From NCBI GenBank assembly GCA_934130595.1, contig CAKOYF010000008.1, positions 5,248 through 69,247 on the forward strand: a DNA stretch of 64,000 nucleotides, read 5' to 3'. Below the pieces are notes generated by a model that ran no database searches, was not told the DNA's origin, and was given only the letters and a program-made list of their open reading frames with translations. The stretch is from an uncultured Clostridia bacterium (lineage in GTDB: Bacteria; Bacillota; Clostridia; TANB77; CAG-465). This document shows, one piece after another, positions 42,401-48,845 of the stretch. The position numbers were made by a program, and so were the translations under genes. The first letter of the stretch is position 1. Every line of letters starts with the position of its first letter.

Positions 42401-43185
42401 ATTCTGGAAGTACATCTAAAGATATAATTGTAACGCCAGACAAAGGATATAAAATTTCATCAATTAAAATTAATGGAAAAAATATAGAATTTAAAGTAGA
42501 TGAAAATGGTTCATATAAACTAGAAGAAATAAGTAATGTAACAGAAGATAAAAACATAGTAGTTAGTTTTGAAAAAATAGATAGTAAAGTATTAGTAAAA
42601 CATGTAACTGAAGATGGACAAGAATTAAAACAAACAGAGGTAATAGAGGGAAAATATGGCACAGAGTATAAAACTAGTGCTTTAGATCTTCCAGATTATG
42701 ATTTAGTATCCTTACCAGAAAATGCTAGTGGAACTATGAATGAAGAACAAATTATAGTTACTTATGTGTATAAACTAGTAAAGGGAAAAATAATAGTTAC
42801 TAAAGTAGATAGTAAAGATGAAAATACATTGTTAAAAGGTGCTATATTTAAAGTAGAAAAGCTAACAGAAGAAGATACAATAGATGATCAATTTGAAAAA
42901 CTAGAAATTGAGACAGGTGAAGATGGAAAAGCCGAATTTTCAGATTTAGCTATTGGAAAATACAGAGTAACTGAAGTAAAAGCGCCAGATGGCTATGAAC
43001 TATCAAGAGAATACCTAGATGTTGAAATAACAAAAGAAAATAGAGAACAAGAAATTAAAGCAAGTAATAATTTAAAATTAATCTTACCTCAGACTGGAGG
43101 AAAAAATAGAGCTATATTAATATCAGCATTAGGAATAACTATTATGGTATTGTCTTTTGCAGTACTTAAAATAAAAAAGAAGTAA
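33433..43185 (+). CDS. Giant LPQTG cell-wall adhesin with 17 Cna-B-type repeats
   Basis: A 3250-residue surface protein, intact in one frame. A hydrophobic export segment lies at about 9-24, with possible cleavage after AMA near 42. Residues about 150-620 form a beta-helix-like region with repeated GGF-[IM]-G and NCYS/NCYA turns (GLUG-like). A mixed region follows to about 1180. One Cna-B repeat, one bacterial repeat domain (DGIGGSISGQ...ITPDDGYEIESIKING) and then 16 tandem Cna-B repeats of 82-84 residues run to about 2959. Each repeat has K-x-W near the start, KRP, LPKY and a YTIDE E-box, the elements of lysine-Asn/Asp isopeptide bonds. A second repeat domain, a MucBP-like domain, a SpaA-like domain and LPQTG (3218-3222) with a membrane tail end the protein. 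Repeats are diverged, not identical. The ribosome site (GAGGGATGAT) is unusual. Confidence 0.92.
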   Translation: MENNTRKKSISIIVIGIILTAIIFNKNNIIYNVQNIKNNNAMATNYDNVTDFQNARWKEIQNNIFGENVAGSVTDTALATANVVQGNQYFNWASLDSKTIMPWDGSKNKSDGTEYTDADFYNNGALEEETVTYTTTITEGVKSTRTVKYQVYNVYNANQLRYVLESKASTQENKKIYIRNDIDLAGYNNVLWSSISVNNGEMYIEGNGHTIYNLNSNTSGIFSTINSYMTILNLNIENIKIVSGRDSVSPLGQPNAKGIRFENVHVKSGFIQSSASNAAGFMSRPHSVNAFVKDCSSSNLYLYGAGEHTSGFSGCICPSQAGNGGGYGVKYTVDYPEQPEALFGNNSTSLNTASSKYPFYILDCYSIDCEIFATKGHAGGLISCIDSGIICKNSFSNNSIYGEGQVGVIMGCQVAASKTPLYDDSNKQTVNCYFENCYSSGVVEGKNAIGGFMGADNDTAAATIYKNCYSTSMVGMDYSGNKVGGFIGETTNTASTTIEGYGTVKGVLMINCYAAGEVGNISTSTDLSVAKSKRIGGFMGSYSSVDYLNIFNCFYDKQTTAMRKVAVGLEGNNGTCQLKGLTGVYTKSSELKNVQGLTDVDMQDGSAWLYRTGYYPQLRIFTDLALDNFSNNELVESYSTASAATVFLNHWDTLMNENGNIENNKESADIYDTIRDITSSFEFTSNGNSNSAGYDLTWEVDSETNKIKGYVEKLNITQEDGSVKDVSVLSIKNPVKNKTDSANFGLDVSDIYKCYDFAPGKSWVKIIVENTLGNNVIGTRKLRLLPTAYIDAGNYTEISLVTDNDNSEDVTQNKVKIDGIDEIQNSYFHAQDTMYVITDSDKLADNKVVYPGQVVSQNKSETNLFALWNRYPSDLNSTQATSKKFDKMYAQALLGNSKDSGLAKVEVYSLGVAYRSIQTDDGEVTVPVINYDEEKRITSDALNDQKWRGEKLFTTEDAGWYELKYYWRLKDGRYLTDSKIVVIKGNEISATLNNNIIKGEQDYNDENLKITPDIKQNTENFGDLKIDYARQEEEKRNVKTSINENGTVEKSIKIREFVDDELIAGWKNDDRYTLKELKVEISRDGAAWVSLPINLEDSSEAQYTYANQNWQVKQYTDTKQYYIDPTGDPIEITLNAKLIKDPSTENDYVKFKFTSDSEETTDLVTNSNIRVTATFVPVDKIKVDKKWEDDANKEGLRPENITLVLNGSDGSSYTQQISGDSNTDINWSYTFEVPKYSEQEQEISYTLDEKSTSDIYEKQIDESSNTIVNKIIKYNIKTKVDGIGGSISGQNQDSYEEVVKGLDSTKEIVITPDDGYEIESIKINGVEQELPNKRDQEYTLPILKNVTEDKEIIVKFRENRVNINVTKKWVDNENETLKRPTNIKLVVKNKEEVVAQTVISTENDTQSYTFQNLPKYDNESKEIIYTIDEEEVNSGDLKFYTKQINGSTITNTFTVPDEKVNVDFKKVWQDNENENNKRPTSIIAQVKKGTEVIKSVTLTGITSTWNYTFQNLPKYDSLGNEITYEIDEQEVNEGELKFYQKNIDNSTNTITNIFTVPEEYIEIISQKEWKNEPNTNKRPQSVVIQVKNGGSVVKEQEVSADTDWKTTFNGLPKYNLQGNEITYTIDEKEKDTDDLKFYEKAINNSTYTITNTFKVPDERVEYQVIKKWEDNSNIAKKRPQNIIVDLYSNGKVIRNQQIATLEDENTYTFEDLPKYDENGESIKYTVDERETNEGELYFYNKSINGNIITNTFTVPDEKINVEVKKIWNDNSNEHQKRPESLKLVLKSGEKVVSQSTIQTNGNQQVYEFKDLTKYNELGNEIKYTVDEEEINENDLKFYTKEIDNATNTITNTFKVPEDKVNVVAKKVWQDDSNASKKRPKSIYLDLYADGKKQVSQQITTLEDENIYTFENLAKYNEAGNEINYSIDESEINENDLKFYTKQINGNTITNTFTVPDEKVSVTIVKKWVDNSNENNKRPQNLKLVVRKSGEEVASHVITTENDEERYIFENLPKYNEQGNEINYTIDEEEVNDGDLNFYTKQINGETITNTFTVPADKVTLKASKTWNDNNDFAKKRPNSVIVVVLNGEEQVQEKTLNESNDWKCSFKDLPKYDSNGAEIKYTLAEKESTLGDLYFYETEVDNTNIKLKNTFRVPDEKVSVPVTKIWEDNSNVAQKRPSSIIIDLYADGVYSKSYTILDTSSDTQNYTFENLPKYNELGDVITYTVNEREVNKEDLKFYSKNVNGYTITNTFTVPDEKVSVPITKIWEDNSNAAQKRPNSILLKLYENGKFIKNYVLTDTKLSDTQSYIFGNLAKYDSLGNEISYTVDEEEINEGDLKFYSKEVDNTTNTLTNKFVVPEEKTSFTVTKIWNDDNNKAQKRPNSILFELYANNSYVKEYLLTNTNVNSQSYTFENLPKYDDLGNVISYTIDEKEENEGDLKFFSKNINGNVITNTFRVPSEKIDITAKKIWSDNSNKNNKRPTSITLDLYANGVYSQSTTIQNVKDTDSQTYTFSGLLKYDSLGNEINYTIDESETAVGDLKFYTKSIDNSNKTITNSFTVPDEKVSYTVTKIWNDNNNKAQKRPSSIDIILKANEKEYKRATIEVSSSSQQNYIFENLPKYNQSGDVIVYWADEAETKTRDLYFYTKNIDGNVITNTFNVPDEKIECQVTKKWVDQTPLRRPDQIRLVLKDELGNKVDKTLLNTQNDSSVQTYIFKELAKYDELGNLKKYTVSEEEVNTNDLYFYNSSVDESTNTITNTFVLPEDKIDINVTKVWDDNDNKARKRPSSIIIQIKNGDKVVKSQKVTALMEWTFNFTDLPKYDEVGNEIAYIIDEAEVNVDDLKFYKKTVDYDTNTITNTFSIPEEQTSITITKTWEDEKDKYAKRPEAILIDAKNGTAVEKTYELSKDSTDDEIWTAQIDGLSKYNENGDIIRYTIDERAKKAGSLLPYTKQVKGYNITNTLKFYNITTQVDGDGGSISGQDEDCYEKVVYSGSTSKDIIVTPDKGYKISSIKINGKNIEFKVDENGSYKLEEISNVTEDKNIVVSFEKIDSKVLVKHVTEDGQELKQTEVIEGKYGTEYKTSALDLPDYDLVSLPENASGTMNEEQIIVTYVYKLVKGKIIVTKVDSKDENTLLKGAIFKVEKLTEEDTIDDQFEKLEIETGEDGKAEFSDLAIGKYRVTEVKAPDGYELSREYLDVEITKENREQEIKASNNLKLILPQTGGKNRAILISALGITIMVLSFAVLKIKKK
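36970..42310 (+). repeat. Cna-B-type repeat region (17 units)
   Basis: In-gene repeats of about 250 bp. One unit precedes a bacterial repeat domain at about 37250-37505, and 16 run in tandem after it. Typical unit: V-T-K-[IK]-W-x-D-N at the start, KRP-x-[SN]-I, LPKY[DN] in the middle, DLKFY then NTFTVPDE at the end. Confidence 0.9.
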
Positions 43186-43209
43186 ATTTTAAAATTTGCT
43201 TCTTTTTTT
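43178..43209 (+). terminator. Terminator overlapping the adhesin stop codon
   Basis: The AAGAAG...CTTCTT stem starts in the last codons, includes the TAA, and ends in a T run. Confidence 0.85.
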
Positions 43210-43243
43210 CCAAAAACTTACAGAAAAAATAATGCAAAAACTA

Positions 43244-43272
43244 TTTACTTAAATTTATTTTAATGCTACAAT
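43244..43272 (+). promoter_or_regulatory. Promoter of 6S RNA
   Basis: TTTACT (43244-43249), a 17-bp spacer and TACAAT (43267-43272), about 7 nt before the expected RNA 5' end. Confidence 0.7.
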
Positions 43273-43278
43273 ATATGT

Positions 43279-43441
43279 AGATAGAGAAAACGAATTATAT
43301 GAAAATCTACAAGCATATGATACGGGAGTCAGGAATTTTACGGTTTGTGTTGAATACTCTATTTTTGAGGATCCTAATGGCTAGTAACAAGACACCCACC
43401 TTTACAAAAGGGTTTTATCATTATATAGTTATCTCTATCTT
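43279..43441 (+). ncRNA. ssrS: 6S RNA
   Basis: About 162 nt with no ORF. The ends pair: AGATAGAG (43279-43286) with CTCTATCT (43433-43440), followed by a T run that may also terminate it. Near the 3' side lies GACACCCACCTTTACAAAAG and a GGGTTTTAT segment, closely like the conserved 3'-side block of bacterial 6S RNAs (GACACATTCACCTTGAACC, then AAGGGTT, in E. coli). 6S RNA mimics an open promoter and sequesters the housekeeping RNA polymerase in stationary phase. The closing stem, length and conserved block fit, and no other class does. The central bubble was not folded by computation. Confidence 0.75.
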
Positions 43442-43483
43442 TTTTATGTTATAAAAATAAAATTATGTCTACTAGGAGGCTTT

Positions 43484-43828
43484 ATGATAAAATATATAAT
43501 GGACTTAAAGAAGTTAGATAACAAGGAAAAAGAATTGGTAGATAGAGCTTTAAGAAAACTAGAAAATCAAATTAATGTTATTGAAAGCACTGGAACACCA
43601 TTCGAAAAGATTTTTAATAATGATAGTATAAAATATGACATACTTGGAAAAAGCTTTTATACATACAAATTTGTGGCTGAAAATTCATCACAAATACGTA
43701 TATTATATAGATTTGTTAGAAAAGAAGATAATACATATGATTTAGAATGCCATAAAGTAGAAGTAAAAAGAAGAAGTGGAAAAGAATATATAAAAAAATT
43801 TGAACACTATGTAAAGCAATATGATTGA
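43484..43828 (+). CDS. Small RelE/ParE-like protein (orphan, uncertain)
   Basis: A 114-residue basic protein with an AGGAGG site. Two N-terminal helices (LDNKEKELVDRALRKLENQ) are followed by strands FYTYKFVAENSSQIRILYRFVR and ECHKVEVKRR with a C-terminal helix. A strand-rich core with R-x-x-Y-x-F and a trailing helix suggests the RelE/ParE toxin fold or a phage Gp49-like protein. There is no adjacent antitoxin ORF: upstream is 6S RNA, downstream a peptidase-like gene with its own promoter. Low certainty; it could be an unrelated small protein. Confidence 0.4.
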   Translation: MIKYIMDLKKLDNKEKELVDRALRKLENQINVIESTGTPFEKIFNNDSIKYDILGKSFYTYKFVAENSSQIRILYRFVRKEDNTYDLECHKVEVKRRSGKEYIKKFEHYVKQYD

Positions 43829-43854
43829 AATATTATTTAGATTTGTGTTAAAAT
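43825..43854 (+). promoter_or_regulatory. Promoter of the NlpC/P60-like gene
   Basis: TTGAAA (43825-43830), an 18-bp spacer and TAAAAT (43849-43854). The -35 overlaps the stop codon of the preceding gene. Confidence 0.55.
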
Positions 43855-43896
43855 AGATAAAAAAATAATATAAATTGTAGTATAAGGAAGTCGGAT

Positions 43897-44430
43897 ATGA
43901 AAAAAGTATATATTATATTAACTAACAGTGGCAGTCTTCTTTCAAAAGTAATAAAGTTTTATACTAAAAAAGAGTATACACATGTTTCTATATCACTAGA
44001 TAGAGGATTAAGAAAAATGTATAGTTTTGGAAGACTAAAGGCATACAATCCTTTTATTGGTGGATTTGTTCATGAAAGCACAAATCATGGTACTTTTAAA
44101 AGATTTAAAAATACAACAACATGTATTTTTTCTATTGATGTAGAAGAAGAGGAATATGAGACAATAAAGCAAACTATAAAAGAATTTAAAAGGCAAAGAA
44201 GAATATATAAATTTAATATAATAGGATTATTTGCTGTAGCAATACATCTAAAGCTTAGATTTAAGAATTCTTTTTATTGTGCTGAATTTGTAAAAGAGGT
44301 GTTGCAAAGGGCAAATGTAGCACCAGATCTACCTAAAATAATAAAACCAGAAGATTTTAGAAAAATGGAAAATATTAGTGTTATATATCAAGGAATGCTT
44401 AAAGATTATAGTATACGTGATAGTGCATAA
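43897..44430 (+). CDS. Permuted NlpC/P60-like (YiiX/YebB-type) hydrolase
   Basis: A 177-residue protein of the permuted papain-like fold. His in YTHVSISLD precedes the Cys in FYCAEFVKEVL, the reversed order of YiiX/YebB-type NlpC/P60 relatives. The first strand VYIILTNSGSLLSKVIKFYTKKEYTHV is typical. No signal peptide is present, so it may act in the cytoplasm or on lipid-linked substrates; amidase or acyltransferase activity is possible, but the substrate is unknown. An AAGGAAG site precedes the ATG. Confidence 0.72.
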   Translation: MKKVYIILTNSGSLLSKVIKFYTKKEYTHVSISLDRGLRKMYSFGRLKAYNPFIGGFVHESTNHGTFKRFKNTTTCIFSIDVEEEEYETIKQTIKEFKRQRRIYKFNIIGLFAVAIHLKLRFKNSFYCAEFVKEVLQRANVAPDLPKIIKPEDFRKMENISVIYQGMLKDYSIRDSA

Positions 44431-44440
44431 TCATCAAAGA

Positions 44441-44470
44441 AAGAGAGAATTAAAAAATTCTCTCTTTTTT
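44441..44470 (+). terminator. Terminator after the NlpC/P60-like gene
   Basis: An 11-bp stem (AAGAGAGAATT with AATTCTCTCTT) and T run. Confidence 0.88.
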
Positions 44471-44472
44471 GC

Positions 44473-44501
44473 TTTACTTTTTAAGTAAAATGAAATAAAA
44501 T
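44473..44501 (+). promoter_or_regulatory. Possible promoter of the DnaB-like gene
   Basis: TTTACT (44473-44478), a 17-bp spacer and TAAAAT (44496-44501) in AT-rich sequence, so weak. Confidence 0.4.
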
Positions 44502-44525
44502 TTTAAATAAAAGGAGAGGTTTAAC

Positions 44526-46301
44526 ATGGATGATTTTGAAAATAAATATGGAAATTTTAGTTTTGACTCTAGAGGTATTCATCGTTCAGCAGATGATGCA
44601 AGAGGAAAAATAGATGAATTAATGAATGATGAAGAACTTAAAGAAGCTCTTCGTAAGATGAAATCTAAACCAGAAGAAAAGAGTTATGTAACACCTGGCG
44701 CAACAGCTAAAGAAGTTGCAAGCTCATCAGGTAAAGGATTGGACATAAAATGCTTCATAGATCCAGATGCTGGAGAGAAATATCCAGAGGAACTAAGAAG
44801 ATTAGATTTAGAATGTATATATATAGGATTACTTTTAAACAATCCGCCTGCAATAAGTATGTATTACTTTGTTTCAAGTCTTTGTTTATTTGCAGATCCT
44901 AGAATGATAAATATATATAAAGGCGTATTATTTACAGAAGGTGAAGCATATGCTCCAGCAATTGCAAAAGAAAACTTTAACTTTGCAACAGAATCAGGAG
45001 ATGTATATACACTAAAAAACGAGTTAAAAAAAGCTACAGCAAATGAAAATTATGATTTTGAAAAAGTTTATACAGAACTAAAGAAAATATTTATATTAAG
45101 AAAGGCATACAATGGTATTCCAATAAAAGAAATAAAGGATAAAGTTGCAGCAATTACCAAATATGAATTATATGATCAAATGACAGCAGATGAAGTAGAA
45201 GCAGCTATTGAACAAATTACGGCTACAGCTAAGTTTAAAAGTGCTGTTTTAAATGATGGACTAACTAGTTTTATTACTAAAGGAAACAATTCGCTAACAA
45301 ATGGATTAGATATCCCATTTAGAATACTTTCTTCTGTTTTTAAAGGCGTAAGACTTGGAGAAACAATGGCTTTTGCAATGCCTTCTAACTCAGGAAAATC
45401 TAGATTTACTACTGTACTTGCAGCATATATAGCTTTTATTCATAAGAAAAAAGTATTAATAATTTCTAATGAGATGTCAGAAGAAAAAATTAAACTATGT
45501 TTAGCAACAACAATACTAAATAATGCTCAAATACAAAATTTACATGGTCAAAAGGTTAGAAAAACAGAAAATGAAATACTAGAATTTAAATACAGACCAG
45601 ATGATCCAAATGCAGTAAAGGTAGATGAAGATGGATTTATTCTAAAAGAAGAGGGAGAGACTCATGAGGCTTTTGTAGAAAGATTAAGAAAAGTATCTAG
45701 TGAGTTTAATATGGTAACAAAAGCTACTGATTGGTTAGATAATGAATTAAATAATTCAATTTACTTTATTAATATTACAGACCACACAAATGACGAGCTA
45801 AAGAAAGTTATAACAAATTATTACTATAGATATAAAATTCAATATATGTTCTATGATACTTTAAAAACTGATACAGCAAACATTGGTAATGGTGAAGAAA
45901 TAAAGAAAACAGCAACTATATTATCTAATTTAGCTCAAAACTTAGGAATATTTATATGTTCTTCTTTACAACTTACAGAAACTGCAACACTTCCAATTAA
46001 CTTAACAGTTAATGATTTAGCAGTAAGTAGAACTGTAAAAGAAGTTTTAGATACATTAATGTTAATAAAACAAATACATAATGAAAATTTAGAAGATTAT
46101 GAATATTCAGATGAAGAAGTAGATACTAAATATTATGACTTAGAAAGATTTAAAGATCCAAATGTTAGATACTATGCATGTGTAGTAGATAAAAACAGAG
46201 CGGGTTCAAAACCTAAAGTAGTGTTTAGATTAAATCTTGCATATAATGAATGGTTTGAACTCGGATATTTAAGACTAAAAACAGGCAAAGAAGGAAAATA
46301 A
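44526..46301 (+). CDS. Divergent DnaB-like (RecA-fold) ATPase
   Basis: A 591-residue protein with the two-part plan of DnaB helicase. Residues 88-160 (RRLDLECIYIGLLLNNPPAI, then FADPRMINIYKGVLF) resemble the DnaB N-terminal helical domain. A RecA-like core starts near 265. The P-loop reads MPSNSGKS (285-292): GKS is kept but the first Gly of GxxxxGK is Met. KKVLIISNEMSEEKI corresponds to the second helicase motif, MFYDTLKT (441-448) to Walker B, and ICSSLQLTETA to the DnaB SQL region. An insertion of about 70 acidic residues (345-415) is unusual. It does not look like the normal replicative DnaB and has no primase or phage neighbours. A strong AAGGAGAGG site is present. Its role is unknown. 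Confidence 0.65.
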   Translation: MDDFENKYGNFSFDSRGIHRSADDARGKIDELMNDEELKEALRKMKSKPEEKSYVTPGATAKEVASSSGKGLDIKCFIDPDAGEKYPEELRRLDLECIYIGLLLNNPPAISMYYFVSSLCLFADPRMINIYKGVLFTEGEAYAPAIAKENFNFATESGDVYTLKNELKKATANENYDFEKVYTELKKIFILRKAYNGIPIKEIKDKVAAITKYELYDQMTADEVEAAIEQITATAKFKSAVLNDGLTSFITKGNNSLTNGLDIPFRILSSVFKGVRLGETMAFAMPSNSGKSRFTTVLAAYIAFIHKKKVLIISNEMSEEKIKLCLATTILNNAQIQNLHGQKVRKTENEILEFKYRPDDPNAVKVDEDGFILKEEGETHEAFVERLRKVSSEFNMVTKATDWLDNELNNSIYFINITDHTNDELKKVITNYYYRYKIQYMFYDTLKTDTANIGNGEEIKKTATILSNLAQNLGIFICSSLQLTETATLPINLTVNDLAVSRTVKEVLDTLMLIKQIHNENLEDYEYSDEEVDTKYYDLERFKDPNVRYYACVVDKNRAGSKPKVVFRLNLAYNEWFELGYLRLKTGKEGK

Positions 46302-46324
46302 AAACATATTATTTGGAGGAATAT

Positions 46325-48709
46325 ATGAATAAAAGAAATACAGAAATAACAGATAATGAAGTTGAATTAATAGATAAATATGTTAGAGCAGCTAATTATT
46401 TATCTGCTTGCCAATTGTATCTATTAGACAATCCGTTATTAAAAAGACCATTAAAAATAGAAGATGTAAAAAGAAAAATTGTTGGACATTGGGGAACTGT
46501 ACCAGGACAAAATTTTATCTATGCACATCTAAATAGAATGATAACCAAATATGATTTAAATATGATTTATGTATCAGGTCCAGGACATGGAGGAAACGCA
46601 ATAGTTTCAAATGTATATATGGAAGGTACATATAGTGAAGTATATAAAGATATAACAGAAGATGAGGAAGGACTAAAGAAGCTTTTTAAACAATTTAGTT
46701 TTCCTGGTGGAATATCATCTCACGTTGCTCCAGAAACACCTGGATCAATAAATGAGGGAGGAGAGTTAGGATATAGCTTAGCACATTCTTTTGGAGCTGT
46801 ACTAGACAATCCAGATTTAATAGTTGCATGTGTAGTTGGAGATGGAGAAGCAGAGACAGGTCCACTTGCAACATCATGGCAATCTAATAAGTTTATAAAT
46901 CCTAAAACTGATGGAATAGTATTACCAATACTACATTTAAATGGATATAAGATAGCAAATCCTACTGTTTTATCTAGAATTTCTGAAAAAGAATTACAAA
47001 GCTTTTTTATAGGCTGTGGATGGAAGCCATATTTTGTTGAAGGCAGTGATATGAAATTAATGCACAAAGAAATGGCAAATGTTCTAGAAAATGTAGTAGC
47101 AGATATACAAGAAATAAAAGAAAAGGCTAAAAATGATGAGCTTTCTCAAAGACCATTTTATCCAATGATTATATTAAGGACTCCTAAGGGATGGACTGGT
47201 CCAAAGTATGTTGATGGAAAGATGATAGAGAATTCTTTTAGAGCGCATCAAGTTCCAGTTCCTATTTCAAGAGAGGAACCACAAAATTTAAAAATACTAG
47301 AAGAATGGTTAAGAAGCTATCATCCAGAAGAGCTTTTTGATGAAAATGGTAAGCTATTACCTCAAATAAAAGCACTTGCACCTAAAGGAAATCGTAGAAT
47401 GGGTGCAAATCCAGTAGCAAATGGTGGATTACTTTTAAAAGATATAAAAGTTCCAGAGCTTAGAAACTATGGTGTAGAAGTAGAAGTGCCAGGAAAAATA
47501 GTAGCTCAAGATATGATGGAATTAGGAAATTATGTAAGAGATGTAGTAGCATGTAATAAAGAAAATAGAAACTTTAGAATATTTGGACCAGATGAAGCAT
47601 TATCTAATAGATTAAATTATGTGTTTGAAGATACTAATAGACAATGGAATGCAACAAAGTATGATACAGATGAATTTTTAAGTAATGATGGAAGAGTAAT
47701 AGATTCAATGCTTTCAGAACATTTATGTGAAGGATGGTTAGAAGGTTATTTATTAACAGGAAGATATGGATTTTTCCATAGTTATGAAGCTTTTGTAAGA
47801 ATAGTAGATTCAATGGCATCTCAACATGCAAAATGGCTAAAAGTAACAAGACAACTTCCATGGAGAAAGGAAATAGCATCATTAAACTATATTTTAAGTT
47901 CACATATTTGGCAACAAGATCACAATGGGTATACACATCAAGATCCTGGATTTTTAAATCATATAGTTACTAAAAAACCAGATATTGTTAGAATGTATTT
48001 ACCACCAGATGCAAATTGCTTAATAACTTGTTTTGATCATTGTATAAAAACAAAAAATGAGATAAATGTTATTGTTGCATCTAAACATCCAAGACCACAA
48101 TGGTTAAGCATGAACGATGCAATAGAACATTGTAAAAAAGGTATTGGAATTTGGAATTTTGCAAGTACTTTTCCAGAGTCTGAGCCAGATATAGTAATGG
48201 CATGTTGTGGAGATACTCCAACTCTTGAAACAATAGCTGCGGTATCAATACTAAAGAAAAATTTTAAAGATTTAAAAATTAGAGTGGTAAATGTTGTAGA
48301 TTTAATGAAATTACAACCAGACTCAGAGCATCCACACGGATTATCTAATGAAGAGTATAATAAATTATTTACAAAAGAAAAACCAATAATTTTCGCATTT
48401 CATGGATATCCAAATCTAGTAGAACAATTAATGTATAAAAGAGAAAATAGAAATGTATCAGTTCATGGATATTTAGAAGAAGGAACAATTACTACTCCTT
48501 TTGATATGCGTGTTCAAAATAAACTTGATAGATTTAATCTTGTAATAGATGCATTAAATTATTTACCAGATTATGACGGAAAAAATGAAGAGCTAAAGAA
48601 ATGGTGTGAAAATAAATTAATTGAGCATGGAAAACATATAAGAGAATACGGAATAGACATGGATGAAGTAAATAATTGGACATATGAAGAATCTTTTAAA
48701 GAGCTATAG
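46325..48709 (+). CDS. xfp: Phosphoketolase (xylulose-5-phosphate/fructose-6-phosphate)
   Basis: A thiamin-diphosphate enzyme cleaving xylulose-5-P (or fructose-6-P) to acetyl phosphate plus glyceraldehyde-3-P (or erythrose-4-P). It is the key step of heterofermentative and bifid sugar pathways. Signatures are GHWGTVPGQNFIYAHLNR, YVSGPGHGG, FSFPGGISSHVAPETPGSINEGGELGYSL, ThDP-binding VVGDGEAETGPLATSW and LHLNGYKIANPT. The C-terminal domain has HDQDGYTHQDPG-like sequence (QDHNGYTHQDPGFL) and HGYLEEGTITTPFDM. I start at ATG 46325, after TTGGAGG; the TTG at 46313 is part of the ribosome site. 794 residues is normal. The gene gives acetyl phosphate for ATP and so points to fermentative metabolism. 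Confidence 0.96.
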   Translation: MNKRNTEITDNEVELIDKYVRAANYLSACQLYLLDNPLLKRPLKIEDVKRKIVGHWGTVPGQNFIYAHLNRMITKYDLNMIYVSGPGHGGNAIVSNVYMEGTYSEVYKDITEDEEGLKKLFKQFSFPGGISSHVAPETPGSINEGGELGYSLAHSFGAVLDNPDLIVACVVGDGEAETGPLATSWQSNKFINPKTDGIVLPILHLNGYKIANPTVLSRISEKELQSFFIGCGWKPYFVEGSDMKLMHKEMANVLENVVADIQEIKEKAKNDELSQRPFYPMIILRTPKGWTGPKYVDGKMIENSFRAHQVPVPISREEPQNLKILEEWLRSYHPEELFDENGKLLPQIKALAPKGNRRMGANPVANGGLLLKDIKVPELRNYGVEVEVPGKIVAQDMMELGNYVRDVVACNKENRNFRIFGPDEALSNRLNYVFEDTNRQWNATKYDTDEFLSNDGRVIDSMLSEHLCEGWLEGYLLTGRYGFFHSYEAFVRIVDSMASQHAKWLKVTRQLPWRKEIASLNYILSSHIWQQDHNGYTHQDPGFLNHIVTKKPDIVRMYLPPDANCLITCFDHCIKTKNEINVIVASKHPRPQWLSMNDAIEHCKKGIGIWNFASTFPESEPDIVMACCGDTPTLETIAAVSILKKNFKDLKIRVVNVVDLMKLQPDSEHPHGLSNEEYNKLFTKEKPIIFAFHGYPNLVEQLMYKRENRNVSVHGYLEEGTITTPFDMRVQNKLDRFNLVIDALNYLPDYDGKNEELKKWCENKLIEHGKHIREYGIDMDEVNNWTYEESFKEL

Positions 48710-48728
48710 TTATATACTATAGCTCTTT
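48698..48728 (+). terminator. Terminator overlapping the phosphoketolase stop
   Basis: A 12-bp stem (AAAGAGCTATAG with CTATAGCTCTTT). A second inverted repeat (CTTTCATATA with TATATGAAAG, to 48747) follows directly and shares bases with its 3' side, so the two may be alternatives. Confidence 0.75.
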
Positions 48729-48778
48729 CATATATTTTATATGAAAGATGAAAAATTTGTGAAAATATTGTAAGGCTG

Positions 48779-48807
48779 TTGACAAAATGTAAACTGAGTA
48801 CTAGAAT
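48779..48807 (+). promoter_or_regulatory. Promoter of the marR-ABC exporter operon
   Basis: TTGACA (48779-48784), a 17-bp spacer and TAGAAT (48802-48807). The MarR product may bind here, but I see no clear palindromic operator beyond AGTACT in the spacer. Confidence 0.75.
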
Positions 48808-48845
48808 ATTTATGTAAGGCAGCATACAAAATCAGGAGGTGAACG

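Noticed and set aside
33433..43185. Frameshift or pseudogene in the giant gene
   Set aside because: The frame is continuous from export signal to LPQTG and membrane tail.
44526..46301. Prophage remnant around the DnaB-like gene
   Set aside because: No integrase, portal, terminase, holin or repressor genes nearby; neighbours are metabolic and envelope genes.
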